Shown here one piece after another: positions 34,946 through 43,720 of a stretch of 64,000 nt of DNA. A model generated the notes under the pieces. That model saw nothing but the letters and a program-made list of their open reading frames with translations, was not told where the DNA came from and searched no databases. Origin of the DNA: Pseudomonas paralcaligenes (GTDB lineage Bacteria > Pseudomonadota > Gammaproteobacteria > Pseudomonadales > Pseudomonadaceae). Position 1 is the stretch's first letter, and every line of letters begins with the position of its first letter. Both the position numbers and the translations under genes were made by a program. Where the stretch lies: positions 1 to 64,000 of the forward strand of contig NZ_BPFX01000016.1 of the NCBI RefSeq assembly GCF_019655855.1, written 5' to 3'.

Positions 34946-36969
34946 ATGAACGCGATTACCCACACCGAAACCCGCGCCATCCACACCGCTGCTGCGCTGG
35001 AAGTGGCCGACCCAACCAAGAACCTGCTGCTGTTGTCGCTCGGGCAGCTGCTGCCTCGCCGTTCCAAACGCAACGCGCGCACCACACCGCGCCTGTCCAT
35101 CGACGAGCTGGCCGCGAGTATTTTCCGCATCGGCCTGCTGCAAAACCTCGTCGTCATCCTCGCCGCCGATGGCAAGCATTACGAGGTGGTGGCCGGCGAC
35201 CGCCGTCTGACCGCCTTGAAGCTGCTGGCGAAGAAGAAGCGCATCGCCGCCGACTTCGAGGTGCCGTGCCTGCTGGTGCCCGACGCCTCGGCCCGCACCG
35301 TCAGCCTCGCCGAGAACCTGCTGCGCGAGCAGATGCACCCGGCCGACCAGTTCGAGGCATTCGCCGCGTTGGTCAAGGAAGGTCGCCCTGTCGAGGATAT
35401 CGCCGCCGACTTCGGCGTGACCCCGCTGGTGGTGCAGCGCCGCTTGAGGCTGGCGAACGTCTCGCCGCGCCTGATGGCGGATTACCGGGCCGGCAGCGTC
35501 ACCCTGGAGCAACTGATGGCCCTGACCATCACCGATGACTATGCCGCCCAGGAGGCCGCGTTCTACGAGGCTCCGGAGTGGCAGCGTGGCGCGTCGGCGC
35601 TCCGGGCTCGCCTGACGGAGCGTGAAATTGATGTGCGTCATCCGCTGGTGGGCTTCGTTGGGTTGGAGGCTTACACGGCGGCGGGTGGCGGCATGCGCCG
35701 CGACCTGTTCGCCGACGACGACAGCGGCACCTACCTCACCGATGCCGCGCTGCTGGAGACGCTGGTGCGCGGCAAGCTGGAGGCACTGGCCGAGGATGTG
35801 CGTGCCGAGGGCTGGGCCTGGGTGGAAGCTGTGCCGCAGTTCAGCTACGCGGATCGGCAGGCCTTCCAGAGCGCGTCGCGCATCCGCCGCGAACCGACCA
35901 CCCGTGAGGCGCGGCGTATCGCCTCGCTGCAAGCCCGGCTGGAAAAGGTCGATGCCGAGCTGGAGGACGCCTACGACACCGAGGACGAAGACAAGGTGCC
36001 GGTGTTGGAGCAGCGGCGCGGGCAGGTGACCGCCGAGCTGCACGCCGTGGCTGAGTCCTTGCGCGGCTATACCCCGGAAGTGCTCAGCGTGGCCGGCGCT
36101 GTGGTCACCATCGACCGCAGCGGCGAAGCGGTGATCCATCGCGGGCTGTTGCGCGAGGCCGAGGCTAATGCGCTGCGTACCCTGGAGCGTCTGCGCCAGG
36201 GCATCGGCGACAACGAAGGCTCGAGCGACGAGGTGGGCGAGGGCAACGAGCAACCCAGGGCAGCAAGTCTGTCCGACCGGCTGGCCCAGCGCTTGAGCGC
36301 CCATCGTACGTGGCCCAGCAGTCGCAGGCCGCGTTGGCGGCGCTGGTGCATGGCATGGTGCGCACCGCCCTGCAGGTCGAGCACTATGGCGACAGCATGC
36401 CGCTCGGTGTGCGCCTGACCGTACGGGATCGACTCGATAGTTTGGCCCCGGACTGGCCGGAGTCGCCCGCCGCCGTGGCGCTGCATGAGCTGCGTCAGGC
36501 CTGGGGCGAGAAACTGCCGCAGGACGGCGCCGAGCTGTTCGCCGTGTTACTGGCGATGCCCCAGGACGAGCTGGTGCGGCTGCTCGCGGCATGCGTGGCG
36601 GTGACCGTCGACGTGGTCACGCCGCGTGCGATCCAGCATCAGCCCGGAGCCGAGCTGGCGCAGGCCGTGGGACTGGACATGGCCGCATGGTGGAAGCCGA
36701 CCACCGTGGGCTACTTCAAGCATGTCGCCAAGGCGGTGATTCTGGAGGCGGTTGGTGAGTTCGCGCCGAAGCACGTCAATCGACTGGCCAAGCTCAAGAA
36801 AACCGACATTGCCAGCGAAGCCGAACGGCTGGTCGAAGGCACTGGTTGGATGCCGGCTGTGTTCATGACAGGACAGGGGGCGGAGGCGGAGGAAGTTCGG
36901 GAGGTGGCAGAGGAATCGCAGTCGACAGAGGCTGACGACGAGGCACACGGTCACACGTTGGCCGCATGA
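34946..36969 (+). pseudogene. parB: ParB/RepB/Spo0J-family partition protein, frameshifted
   Basis: The N-terminal ParB nuclease-like domain (LSIDELAASIFRIGLLQNLV, GKHYEVVAGDRRLTALKLL, SLAENLLREQMHPADQFEAF) and HTH (VEDIAADFGVTPLVVQRRLR) run in one frame to about 36315. The frame then shifts: DRLAQRLSAHRT continues as VAQQSQAALAALVHGMVRTA in the next frame to the stop at 36969. Restoring one base (ACGTG to ACGGTG) near 36310 gives a single ~675-aa protein, the expected size for ICE ParB. The interrupted reading frame may be a real mutation or a sequencing error. ATG 34946 follows a long leader. Confidence 0.8.
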
Positions 36970-36980
36970 TGCGCTAGGCG

Positions 36981-37120
36981 CCCCGGCAAGGAAGCCGGGG
37001 CTCTGCTGCGCAAGTGGAGTTTCCCAACAAGCAACAAGACTGCCCGAGGCCGACTGCTGCCCTGTCCGGCGGGGTGGAGTAGGCCCGCCGGCGGCCCCGA
37101 CGCGCTGCGCCGGGGCCGCC
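36981..37120. repeat. Two GC-rich hairpins after parB
   Basis: CCCCGGC/GCCGGGG (36981-36987, 36994-37000) and GGCGGCCCCG/CGGGGCCGCC (37090-37099, 37111-37120). Neither has a T-run. They may stabilise 3' ends or mark a structured region. Confidence 0.6.
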
Positions 37121-37211
37121 TTAAGCCGGACGCGGCAGTTCTGCCGTGCCCGGTTCCATCCAAGCGCCAGCAACAACGCCGAAACCACCAGTCGTCTGGT
37201 GATCTGTGGCG

Positions 37212-37445
37212 CTAGTCCAGATCCAGGTGCTGAGCGATGTGCTCGACCAGCTTCAGGGGCTCGCGACTGTTTACGACAGTAAACATGAGGTCGCGTTTGC
37301 TGCGGGAGAGACGTTGGGAGCAACGCTTGGCGGTGGCTTGCACCGCTGCATCCGTGCCGTGAATCTTGGCTGCAAGCAGTAGTGCTATCGTCGCGTCAGT
37401 GAGGTTCACAGGCGTCTCATTGAGCTGGGGGAAGGGCGCCCGCAT
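37212..37445 (-). CDS. Hypothetical protein (up to 77 aa)
   Basis: VNLTDATIALLLAAKIHGTD, then AAVQATAKRCSQRLSRSKRD and EPLKLVEHIAQHLDLD: a basic helical protein without recognised domain. It may start at ATG 37445 or at a GTG 12 codons later. Located at the junction between ICE core and the secreted-protein cargo block. Confidence 0.45.
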   Translation of the reverse strand: MRAPFPQLNETPVNLTDATIALLLAAKIHGTDAAVQATAKRCSQRLSRSKRDLMFTVVNSREPLKLVEHIAQHLDLD

Positions 37446-37705
37446 TCTACGGCAGCCATGTTTGACGCGAAGGATTCATCGTCCAGAATTTTTACCGCAT
37501 GACGTCGATGCTCAGGAGGTCGCGGAGTCTGGATGGGGGTGTGCAAGGTGCTTTACCCGGGGCGGCAAGGCACATGATATCGCCGCTTTTGACCTGAGGT
37601 CGCTGTTGAGACAGGCAGCAACCGGCCAAAATCGGTCCGTAAATGGCGGCTATTGGCTGGCAGCTACCGTTACGCTTCGGAATGTGCGTACGTTTCAGAA
37701 ACGGC

Positions 37706-37727
37706 AAGGGCCGCTTTCGCGGCCCTT
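37706..37727 (-). terminator. Hairpin downstream of the MvaT-like gene
   Basis: AAGGGCCGC (37706-37714), loop TTTC, GCGGCCCTT (37719-37727); 9-bp perfect stem, 20 bp past the stop. The T-run is imperfect on the minus strand. Confidence 0.6.
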
Positions 37728-37746
37728 CGGTACAGGCTGGAAAAAC

Positions 37747-38103
37747 TTATTGAAGCCAGCTTTCCACTTTCTCGGCACCGTACTGCTCTTTCCAGGCTTT
37801 CAGCACCTTGTGGTTGCCACCTTTGGTTTCCACTATTTCACCGTTGTTCGGGTTTTTGTAGCGCTTGAGAGTTCGTTCCCTGCGTGCACCTTTCACGGAG
37901 GCTACAGCGCTCTTCTCGGCCTTAGGATCAAGCAGGGAAATGACGTTACGCAGTGAGTAGTTGTAGTCAGCCAGCAGGGCGCGGAGTTTGGTTTCAAACT
38001 CGATTTCACGCTTCAGTTTTTCGTCGCCCTTCAGGGCTTCCAGGCGCTTCTGCTGCTCAGCGATCTGAGCTTCGAGAGCTTTGTATTCTGCAATTATCGA
38101 CAT
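37747..38103 (-). CDS. MvaT/MvaU-family H-NS-like silencer (element-borne)
   Basis: A 118-aa protein with the MvaT layout: an N-terminal coiled-coil oligomerisation region (MSIIAEYKALEAQIAEQQKR, then LKREIEFETKLRALLADYNY), a basic linker, and the C-terminal AT-hook-like DNA-binding domain KRYKNPNNGEIVETKGGNHK then VLKAWKEQYGAEKVESWL. Chromosomal MvaT silences AT-rich foreign genes. This copy is on the integrative element beside a lower-GC block, so it may silence its own cargo or hetero-oligomerise with host MvaT. Confidence 0.9.
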   Translation of the reverse strand: MSIIAEYKALEAQIAEQQKRLEALKGDEKLKREIEFETKLRALLADYNYSLRNVISLLDPKAEKSAVASVKGARRERTLKRYKNPNNGEIVETKGGNHKVLKAWKEQYGAEKVESWLQ

Positions 38104-38198
38104 GGTAATTCCTAGTCCGATGCTAAGTGACTCTAGGATACATAGTAGAGGTCATGAAATTCAACCAGAAGCGAAGTGTAACGACAAGTAATGGGGGG

Positions 38199-39425
38199 TT
38201 ACTGAGTGCCTAAATAGCAATCCACATCACCTTCTGAGGGGAGGTTTCCAGGGTTGGATAGCGGCAAAACTTCTTTGTCTAGGAACTCCTCTACGCCGCC
38301 TTTGCCTGCCCAGGGTATCTTGTTAAACGAGAATTGGATGAGTTTGGCGGATGCCCAGACGGGGTTGTACTTCTGGAGCTCGCCATTTTCTAGCCATTTC
38401 GGGTGTATATCCGCGTGGGCGTGATCCTCAGCGATCTGGTTGACGTAGTTCCTAAAGGATACGATGTCTTTTCTCTCCCTGCTTAAAGGGTTGCAACCCA
38501 AGACCCTCTCTGTATGTGCGTCAGAGTAGGAGTCTTGCACCATGTGAAGTAGCGAGCCGAGGGCAATGTGCTTGATGCTCGCGGCATCTCTGGGGTCGCT
38601 GTAGGTGACCTGTGCTCTGGGCTTTCCTGAGGGCTTGTAGCTGCCAACCTTCCCAGAGAGGAACGAGGATTTCCATTCACCACCTGGTACTGGGTCAAAC
38701 AGGGCGCCAACAGTCCAGCCCTGTCTCTTGAGAGTGCTGGCAATGTCAGAGAAGGCCGACACTGCTGGGCCATCAATGGTCTCTTTGCCGAGCCTGTTTG
38801 AGGAAATGGATAAGGTGTAGGTGAACTCGGCCCACTTCATCATTTTGGCTTTAGTGTCGGCAGCAGTCTCGGACTGATCTGATGCCATGGCATGGATGAA
38901 CTGGAAGTCCCCAAAGTGGCTCCGATATAGCATCATCGGGGTGTCAGTGATCTTTACGCCTTTGCACTGAGGTTGTGCGCCGTCAACTTTGCACTTAGCT
39001 TGCAGCTGGGCGTCCTTGAACAGAGCATTCCACTGCAATGACCGTACGACATTTTGCCGCAGTAATGAGTCAGGATCGTCGTTCCATTCGCTTCCGAGTA
39101 CCAAGTCTCTGAGTATGCCGCTTTGCTTTAATTTTTCAGCGGTGGTTTGCGCAACTCCACCTCTGGCCCCCTCGGGGTTCACGTAGTAGTCGTACGCTAA
39201 AAGCGTAATGGTTTCGTGAACCGGGCGCTTCACTCCGGCGCTGAGGTTGGTGATGCGACACAGTGTGTCCTTTCCCCAGCAATCCACGTTGATAGGGTTC
39301 ATGTCGTACGCGCACACGCTGCCTGATGCTATGGCAGTGAGAGCAGCCAGCGTCATGGGGAGAATTCGAGTTTGGACAGGGTGGGCATTGCGGTGCGGCG
39401 AGGAGGCGTATGCGGCACGCTTCAT
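38199..39425 (-). CDS. Predicted secreted zinc-dependent phospholipase C/P1 nuclease-like enzyme
   Basis: A 408-aa protein with an N-terminal export signal (MTLAALTAIASGSVCA, cleavage expected near residue 39 after a long charged n-region). Likely metal ligands: H70 (VHETITLLAYDYY), D116-D119 (WNDDPD), H170/H178 (HFGDFQFIHAM) and H294-x3-D298-x5-H304 (HMVQDSYSDAH), then HAHAD. The H-x3-D-x5-H spacing equals His118/Asp122/His128 of Bacillus cereus phospholipase C. GAGGG precedes the ATG. Function as a phospholipase or nuclease is inferred. Low-GC relative to flanks; last gene of a four-gene set with exported products. Confidence 0.65.
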   Translation of the reverse strand: MKRAAYASSPHRNAHPVQTRILPMTLAALTAIASGSVCAYDMNPINVDCWGKDTLCRITNLSAGVKRPVHETITLLAYDYYVNPEGARGGVAQTTAEKLKQSGILRDLVLGSEWNDDPDSLLRQNVVRSLQWNALFKDAQLQAKCKVDGAQPQCKGVKITDTPMMLYRSHFGDFQFIHAMASDQSETAADTKAKMMKWAEFTYTLSISSNRLGKETIDGPAVSAFSDIASTLKRQGWTVGALFDPVPGGEWKSSFLSGKVGSYKPSGKPRAQVTYSDPRDAASIKHIALGSLLHMVQDSYSDAHTERVLGCNPLSRERKDIVSFRNYVNQIAEDHAHADIHPKWLENGELQKYNPVWASAKLIQFSFNKIPWAGKGGVEEFLDKEVLPLSNPGNLPSEGDVDCYLGTQ

Positions 39426-39567
39426 GAGCAGATCCCTCTAGGGTGATTTCCGTTTGGGATGTTTATAGCTCACGAGATGGCAATGTGCCTGCTTTAGCCC
39501 AAATTAAGGCTCTGCGCTGGACCTTTGGCTTCGGAGAAGTGGCTACTGCCTCGCCATGAGTCAACAG

Positions 39568-39915
39568 CTAAAGATTTCTTGGGGTAACGGCATTGTTATG
39601 CTCAATCACCTCAAGTAGAGATAGGACTGCATCTCGAAGATTTCGATCTGGATATTTAGTGCAAAATGAAATCAAGAAGAGTTCCTTTTGACTTCTGCTG
39701 AACATTTTTTGCACCCGATCATTCCACTCCGGTATCTCAGGATGAGAAGCGCTCAGAAATCCTTCAGCCCACACTGTTGAGTCATGCACGAGGGATGGTG
39801 TAGGGCTTTCGCTAAGAGTGGAGCAAGATGTGTCGCCTAGATTGATAGCCGGCTCCTGAGGGCCGGCTATCAACAGCGTTGGCGCTATCAAAAGCGCCAG
39901 TACGAGGTACCTCAC
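39568..39915 (-). CDS. Small exported protein, HdeA/Rap1a-like
   Basis: A 115-aa protein with a signal peptide (MRYLVLALLIAPTLLIAGPQ). The mature part has two cysteines (DTSCSTL and ISFCTKYPDRNLRDAV) around a VWAEGFLSASHPE helix, resembling small periplasmic HdeA/Rap1a-type proteins. Start is GTG 39915, overlapping the stop of the 59-aa gene (GTGA), which implies translational coupling. Function unknown. Confidence 0.55.
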   Translation of the reverse strand: MRYLVLALLIAPTLLIAGPQEPAINLGDTSCSTLSESPTPSLVHDSTVWAEGFLSASHPEIPEWNDRVQKMFSRSQKELFLISFCTKYPDRNLRDAVLSLLEVIEHNNAVTPRNL

Positions 39916-40091
39916 AGCCAGATTTTTACAGGCGGTGGGTTGATGTTTACCATCATGTTTTGCGTGATGCAGGGGAAATACTCAGAAGGGCCTGGGCACA
40001 TGCGAATCATCGCAGAGGAGTAACCTGCAAATGACGTCGATGGCAAAAGGGCGTATCCCAAAATGGTTGCAAGCAGAACTGCCTTCTTCAT
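39912..40091 (-). CDS. 59-aa exported microprotein
   Basis: MKKAVLLATILGYALLPSTS begins a clear signal peptide ending SFA-GYS. The mature peptide of ~37 aa has two cysteines (MIRMCPGPSEYFPCITQN) and ends PPPVKIWL. AAGGA lies 7 bp before the ATG. It begins 14 bp after the TPR gene and its stop overlaps the GTG of the next gene, so it belongs to the same operon. Not similar to anything I recognise. Confidence 0.7.
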   Translation of the reverse strand: MKKAVLLATILGYALLPSTSFAGYSSAMIRMCPGPSEYFPCITQNMMVNINPPPVKIWL

Positions 40092-40105
40092 AACTTGATC
40101 CTTCC

Positions 40106-41011
40106 TTAGATTTCTTCGTCAAGCGGAATGTAGACCTGATTCAGCACGCTGGTTTCGTCGGTGCTCGCTTCCTGGCTCTTCTGTCTCAATGCACTATCAG
40201 GCCTCGCTGCCTTGTGAATTTGCTGCATGGCAATCTTCAGGCTTTCTGTCGGCGACTTTTGAATAGCCTCTTCTGCGAGAGAATCCGCTCCAGCTTCATC
40301 GCCTTGATAGCGTCTAACGTGACTCTTCGCCATCAGAATCTCGACTTCCATAATGGGCCTCAACTCTGGCTTTTCCCATTGGAAGCTCTCATTCGCAGTT
40401 AGCGCTTTATTAAGACTTCTTTCGGCAGCTATGAAGTCGCCCTTGAATGTCTGGATTTGCCCCAGTTGAGCATAAAACTGAGGAGCGCCAGTTTTTCCGA
40501 GCTTGATGGCGTTGCGCGCAGCGGCCTCAGCTTTGCTCAAAGCCATAGTTTGCTCGGTGGCGTTGAGCTGCGTAGCTTGTTGAGTGTAGGTCAGTGCCAG
40601 TTTGCTATAGATTTCTGCAAGCCTGCTCTTGTCGGCACCAGCCAAAGACGCCTCAAGAGTTTCCGTCGCCTTATCGTAGCTGCCTAATCGAATATAGCTC
40701 GTACCGAGATACTCGTTGATATCACTATCTCTTTTGGCCGCAGGGACTTTCTTGTTGATATACGCGATTGCCTCTGCATCACGGCGGAGCTCCGAGAGGC
40801 AGCCTGCCTTCAACGTGATGTAGGTTTTCCACTCAGGGGACTTTTGTGAGGGCTCAGCGATAGCAGCCAGTTTGGGCAGGACTTGGTTACAGGACTTGAA
40901 CCAGCCTTGGGTTTGTACCTCTTTAGCAATGTCCTGAACTGGGCTGGCATAAGAGAGGTTTTGAGCAGCCATAGCTGCAAGTGCAATCGCACTTAGAAGT
41001 GGGACTTTCAT
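40106..41011 (-). CDS. Exported TPR-repeat protein
   Basis: A 301-aa protein with signal peptide (MKVPLLSAIALAAMAAQNLS, cleavage near YAS) followed by tetratricopeptide-like helices: INEYLGTSYIRLGSYDKATE, RLAEIYSKLALTYTQQATQL, APQFYAQLGQIQTFKGDFIA. TPR proteins mediate protein contacts; here it would do so in the periplasm. First gene of the leftward set 41011-39568; AAGGTGA precedes the ATG. Partner unknown. Confidence 0.75.
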   Translation of the reverse strand: MKVPLLSAIALAAMAAQNLSYASPVQDIAKEVQTQGWFKSCNQVLPKLAAIAEPSQKSPEWKTYITLKAGCLSELRRDAEAIAYINKKVPAAKRDSDINEYLGTSYIRLGSYDKATETLEASLAGADKSRLAEIYSKLALTYTQQATQLNATEQTMALSKAEAAARNAIKLGKTGAPQFYAQLGQIQTFKGDFIAAERSLNKALTANESFQWEKPELRPIMEVEILMAKSHVRRYQGDEAGADSLAEEAIQKSPTESLKIAMQQIHKAARPDSALRQKSQEASTDETSVLNQVYIPLDEEI

Positions 41012-42018
41012 TACTTCACCTTCCATAGCTGTGCATGATGTCCGTTGGCGCTAACAGAGGGCCAACGGAGCCGACTATAGCAGGCTCATTGATAACCGCA
41101 AATAATGCTGATTCGCATTTATGATTGTGGCCATCAGGAGCCGAGGAGGGGGGGCGATCAGCGTGGGTAGCCGCTCGAGTCACCAGAGTAATCCCAGGCT
41201 TCCCGCGCGGGCAGGTCTACTGAAAGCGATGTGGAGCGATCAAGAGCCCTGGGCATCCAGTTGCCTTGGACAAGGACTGCCCTCGATCGATTACGCCTGA
41301 AAAATAATGATTCGAGCGACGCAACTGGTCGTCATTGCGATGTAGATTTTTCAGTGAGGTGAATGCGTTTTGTAGCCCCGTTACCGGATTCTGCCAAGCG
41401 GTAAAGGGTGGCGCACCAGTAACGGTGCGCCATGGCAATCGGTGGTTGCTGGTGCAGATGCTGCCCAGCCACAACGGATGGAGCGCGGTAAGGGTACGCC
41501 CCGGCTTGCTGCGGCAGGTTGTGCAGGCGCGTATCGTCCTCGACGCTGACGGTTCGTTGTTCCAAGCCCCGAAGGATGGGCCACGGACATGCCGCACGGC
41601 CGCGCTAAAGCGCTTCCAGTCCACGCCTCAAGCCTGTTGCCGAGGACGCTGCAAGGGCGTTCTCGCCCGTCGTCGGGGGTTGGCCTTGCCTGCGTCAGGG
41701 TGCAGGCCGTTGAAGCCTTCGCGCGGGGATACCGAGTCGGCCCTGTCTCCTTCCGGGGAGAATCGGCCCGGTGCGTCCTTGGCTTGTTGTGAATCCTGGC
41801 GGTGGCACGGCTGTGCCTCGGGCTTCAAGGCCGCAACCGTCCGGCGCAAACAATTTCCCTTCCGCTGCGCGAATTCCTCGCCCACAAATTCTGTGCGCCT
41901 CCCGGTCCTCCACGCTGTTGCGGCCGCTGCGCGATGCAGCCAGCCCGTCCATCGCCTGCCGGATCACAACAAGGACGCGATGGGCGCGACCTTGGTTACC
42001 CCGGAAGGAGAAATCATC
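41012..42018. other. 1-kb non-coding region between cargo block and DUF736 gene
   Basis: The left ~300 bp hold the promoter of the TPR operon and AT-richer sequence. From about 41330 the sequence is the GC-rich element leader ending at GGAAGGAG before DUF736. Long open frames here cross into DUF736 in frame but have no homology-like content, so they were not called. Confidence 0.5.
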
Positions 42019-42330
42019 ATGGCCAACATCGGCACCTTCACCGCTCAGAACGACGGCTTCACCGGCACAGTTCGCACCCTGACGCTCAACGTCAAGGTCA
42101 AGTTCGTCCCCAACGACAGGAACAGCGAGAACGCCCCGGACTACCGCATCCAGGCGGCCGGCGGCTACGACATCGGTGCGGCCTGGAAGAAAGTCAGCCA
42201 GGCCGAGCGGCCCTACCTGTCCGTGACCCTCGACGATCCTTCGTTCCCGGCGACGATCTACGCCCGGTTGATCGAGGAGGAGGACGGTACGCACAACCTG
42301 ATCTGGTCGCGCAGCAAGTCGGCGGCCTGA
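42019..42330 (+). CDS. DUF736 family protein
   Basis: A 103-aa protein, MANIGTFTAQNDGFTGTVRT through DDPSFPATIYARLIEEEDGT, the standard DUF736 sequence found on Tn4371-type and clc-type elements. GGAAGGAG lies 8 bp before the ATG. Role unknown, but it is a reliable marker of the integrative element core. Confidence 0.92.
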   Translation: MANIGTFTAQNDGFTGTVRTLTLNVKVKFVPNDRNSENAPDYRIQAAGGYDIGAAWKKVSQAERPYLSVTLDDPSFPATIYARLIEEEDGTHNLIWSRSKSAA

Positions 42331-42341
42331 CGGCCACCTCG

Positions 42342-42367
42342 GCGCCCCGCCCATTGCGGCGGGGCGC
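42342..42367. terminator. 10-bp GC hairpin between convergent genes
   Basis: GCGCCCCGCC (42342-42351), 6-nt loop, GGCGGGGCGC (42358-42367). Lies between the convergent DUF736 and XRE genes; no T-run. Confidence 0.5.
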
Positions 42368-42398
42368 AGTGCTGCCTATGGCAGCGTCATGCGCACGC

Positions 42399-42692
42399 CT
42401 ATGGCGTGTCGTGTTTGTTCAAGATGCTTTCCAGCTCCTGTTGCACCTGCACCAAGAGCTGGTCGGTCTTGCTCGTGCTATCGCCGGCATAGGCCAGCGC
42501 CAGCAGTGTGAGCGGGTGGATCTGCATGACCTCGCATAGCTCGGCCAGCTTATTCAATGTCGGGCTTTTCAGCTCGCGCTCCAACGAACTCATGTAGGTG
42601 CGGCTGGACACGTCTGAGAAAGCTTCCTGGCTCAGGCCACGCGCTTTCCTGACCGTCCGCAGTGCCGTTGCCAACGAGGGTTTCGCTGTCAT
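42399..42692 (-). CDS. XRE-family transcriptional regulator
   Basis: A 97-aa protein with an HTH_3 domain (TALRTVRKARGLSQEAFSDV then SSRTYMSSLERELKSPTLNK) and a short C-terminal helix (DQLLVQVQQELESILNKH) suited to dimerisation. Convergent with DUF736 and divergent from the DUF2958 gene; a candidate regulator of element transfer genes. Confidence 0.85.
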   Translation of the reverse strand: MTAKPSLATALRTVRKARGLSQEAFSDVSSRTYMSSLERELKSPTLNKLAELCEVMQIHPLTLLALAYAGDSTSKTDQLLVQVQQELESILNKHDTP

Positions 42693-42734
42693 CCACTGGC
42701 TCCCATAAAAGCCAAGATGACAGCCGATTGCGCC

Positions 42735-42755
42735 CTATAGGACTACAATCTATAG
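42735..42755 (-). promoter_or_regulatory. Possible operator/promoter of the XRE gene
   Basis: Two CTATAG hexamers (42735-42740 and 42750-42755), 15 bp centre to centre, in an AT-rich patch 43 bp upstream of the XRE start. Could include a -10 element and an autoregulatory site. Confidence 0.35.
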
Positions 42756-43027
42756 TATTCACTACGGCGCATGCGGCGCCGCTTTCGTGCTTTTACGGAA
42801 ACCCGTACCGGCGGATTTCATCAGAACCGCAGAGGCGCCTCCGTGTCTTTCCTGACTTGCCTAATGCCGATTTCACGTCTTGGCGCCTTTACGGCTTCAC
42901 TGGCATGTACATCCGTGACTTTGGAGAAATGCACGAATCTGCATCGGTGGATTGGCGAATCCGTGCAAAAGCACCTTTGTACATCCACGCCTGTAAGCAG
43001 GGCGTGGGTGCATTCCGGCGTGCGGCC

Positions 43028-43378
43028 ATGACCCTGTCGCTCATCACTGAGACGGAGCGCGCGCAGATGCTGGAGAATGGACGCGCCCGGGAGGCGGGGC
43101 AGGCCGTCGACCCGCTGCCGGTAGTGCGCCTGTTCACCCCTGACGCGCATGCGACCTGGCTTCTGTCCTCGCTCGATCCGGCCGACGAGGACACGGCCTA
43201 TGGTCTGTACGACCTGGGCATCGGTATGCCCGCGCTGGGCACTGTGAAACTCTCCGAACTAGCCTCTATCTTCGGCCCGCTCAAGAGTCCGGTCATGCGC
43301 GACCTGTACTTCCGGGCGACACGCACATTGTCGGAATACACACGGCTGGCGCAGCTCAACGGCTCGATCATGGACTGA
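43028..43378 (+). CDS. DUF2958 family protein
   Basis: A 116-aa protein: PVVRLFTPDAHATWLLSSLD, DEDTAYGLYDLGIGMPALGT and VKLSELASIFGPLKSP are the DUF2958 signature seen in mobile elements. The start was set at ATG 43028 (MTLSLITETERAQM); the 122-codon open extension upstream is low-complexity leader-type sequence. Function unknown. Confidence 0.85.
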   Translation: MTLSLITETERAQMLENGRAREAGQAVDPLPVVRLFTPDAHATWLLSSLDPADEDTAYGLYDLGIGMPALGTVKLSELASIFGPLKSPVMRDLYFRATRTLSEYTRLAQLNGSIMD

Positions 43379-43720
43379 CCGATCCGGTCTATCCCGCCGA
43401 GGTTGTCCAGGCGCGCACTGTGATCGACTCGGTCTGATTCCAGACTGAGAGCGTCTCAATCGACATTGTTGCAATCAGGCGCTACAAGCCTGACCCAATC
43501 GGTCATGATGGCCGCCGCTCAAGACTGCAGGCTGTACCTGGCGCCGTACCAATGATGGGCGGTGGCTCTGTCGCATTCGGACGATCCGCGTAACGCTTCG
43601 GAGTCAATCGGTCTTGATGCTGTCGATTGACGTATTTCCACCTACTGCTGTGTCGAGGAGGCGCTCACCTCGCGTTGCGAGCCCCGTGGCGACGGACCCT
43701 GTGCAAAGGGAGGTTGCCCC
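43379..43720. other. 340-bp intergenic region
   Basis: No gene seen. Contains the promoter and ribosome site (GGGAGG) for the DUF2285 gene. No clear repeat. Confidence 0.4.

Noticed and set aside
41335..42018. Long N-terminal extension of the DUF736 frame
   Set aside because: DUF736 proteins start at MANIGTF; the extension is leader sequence and a good ribosome site lies directly before 42019.
42662..43027. 122-residue N-terminal extension of the DUF2958 frame
   Set aside because: No family similarity and overlaps the promoter region of the divergent XRE gene.
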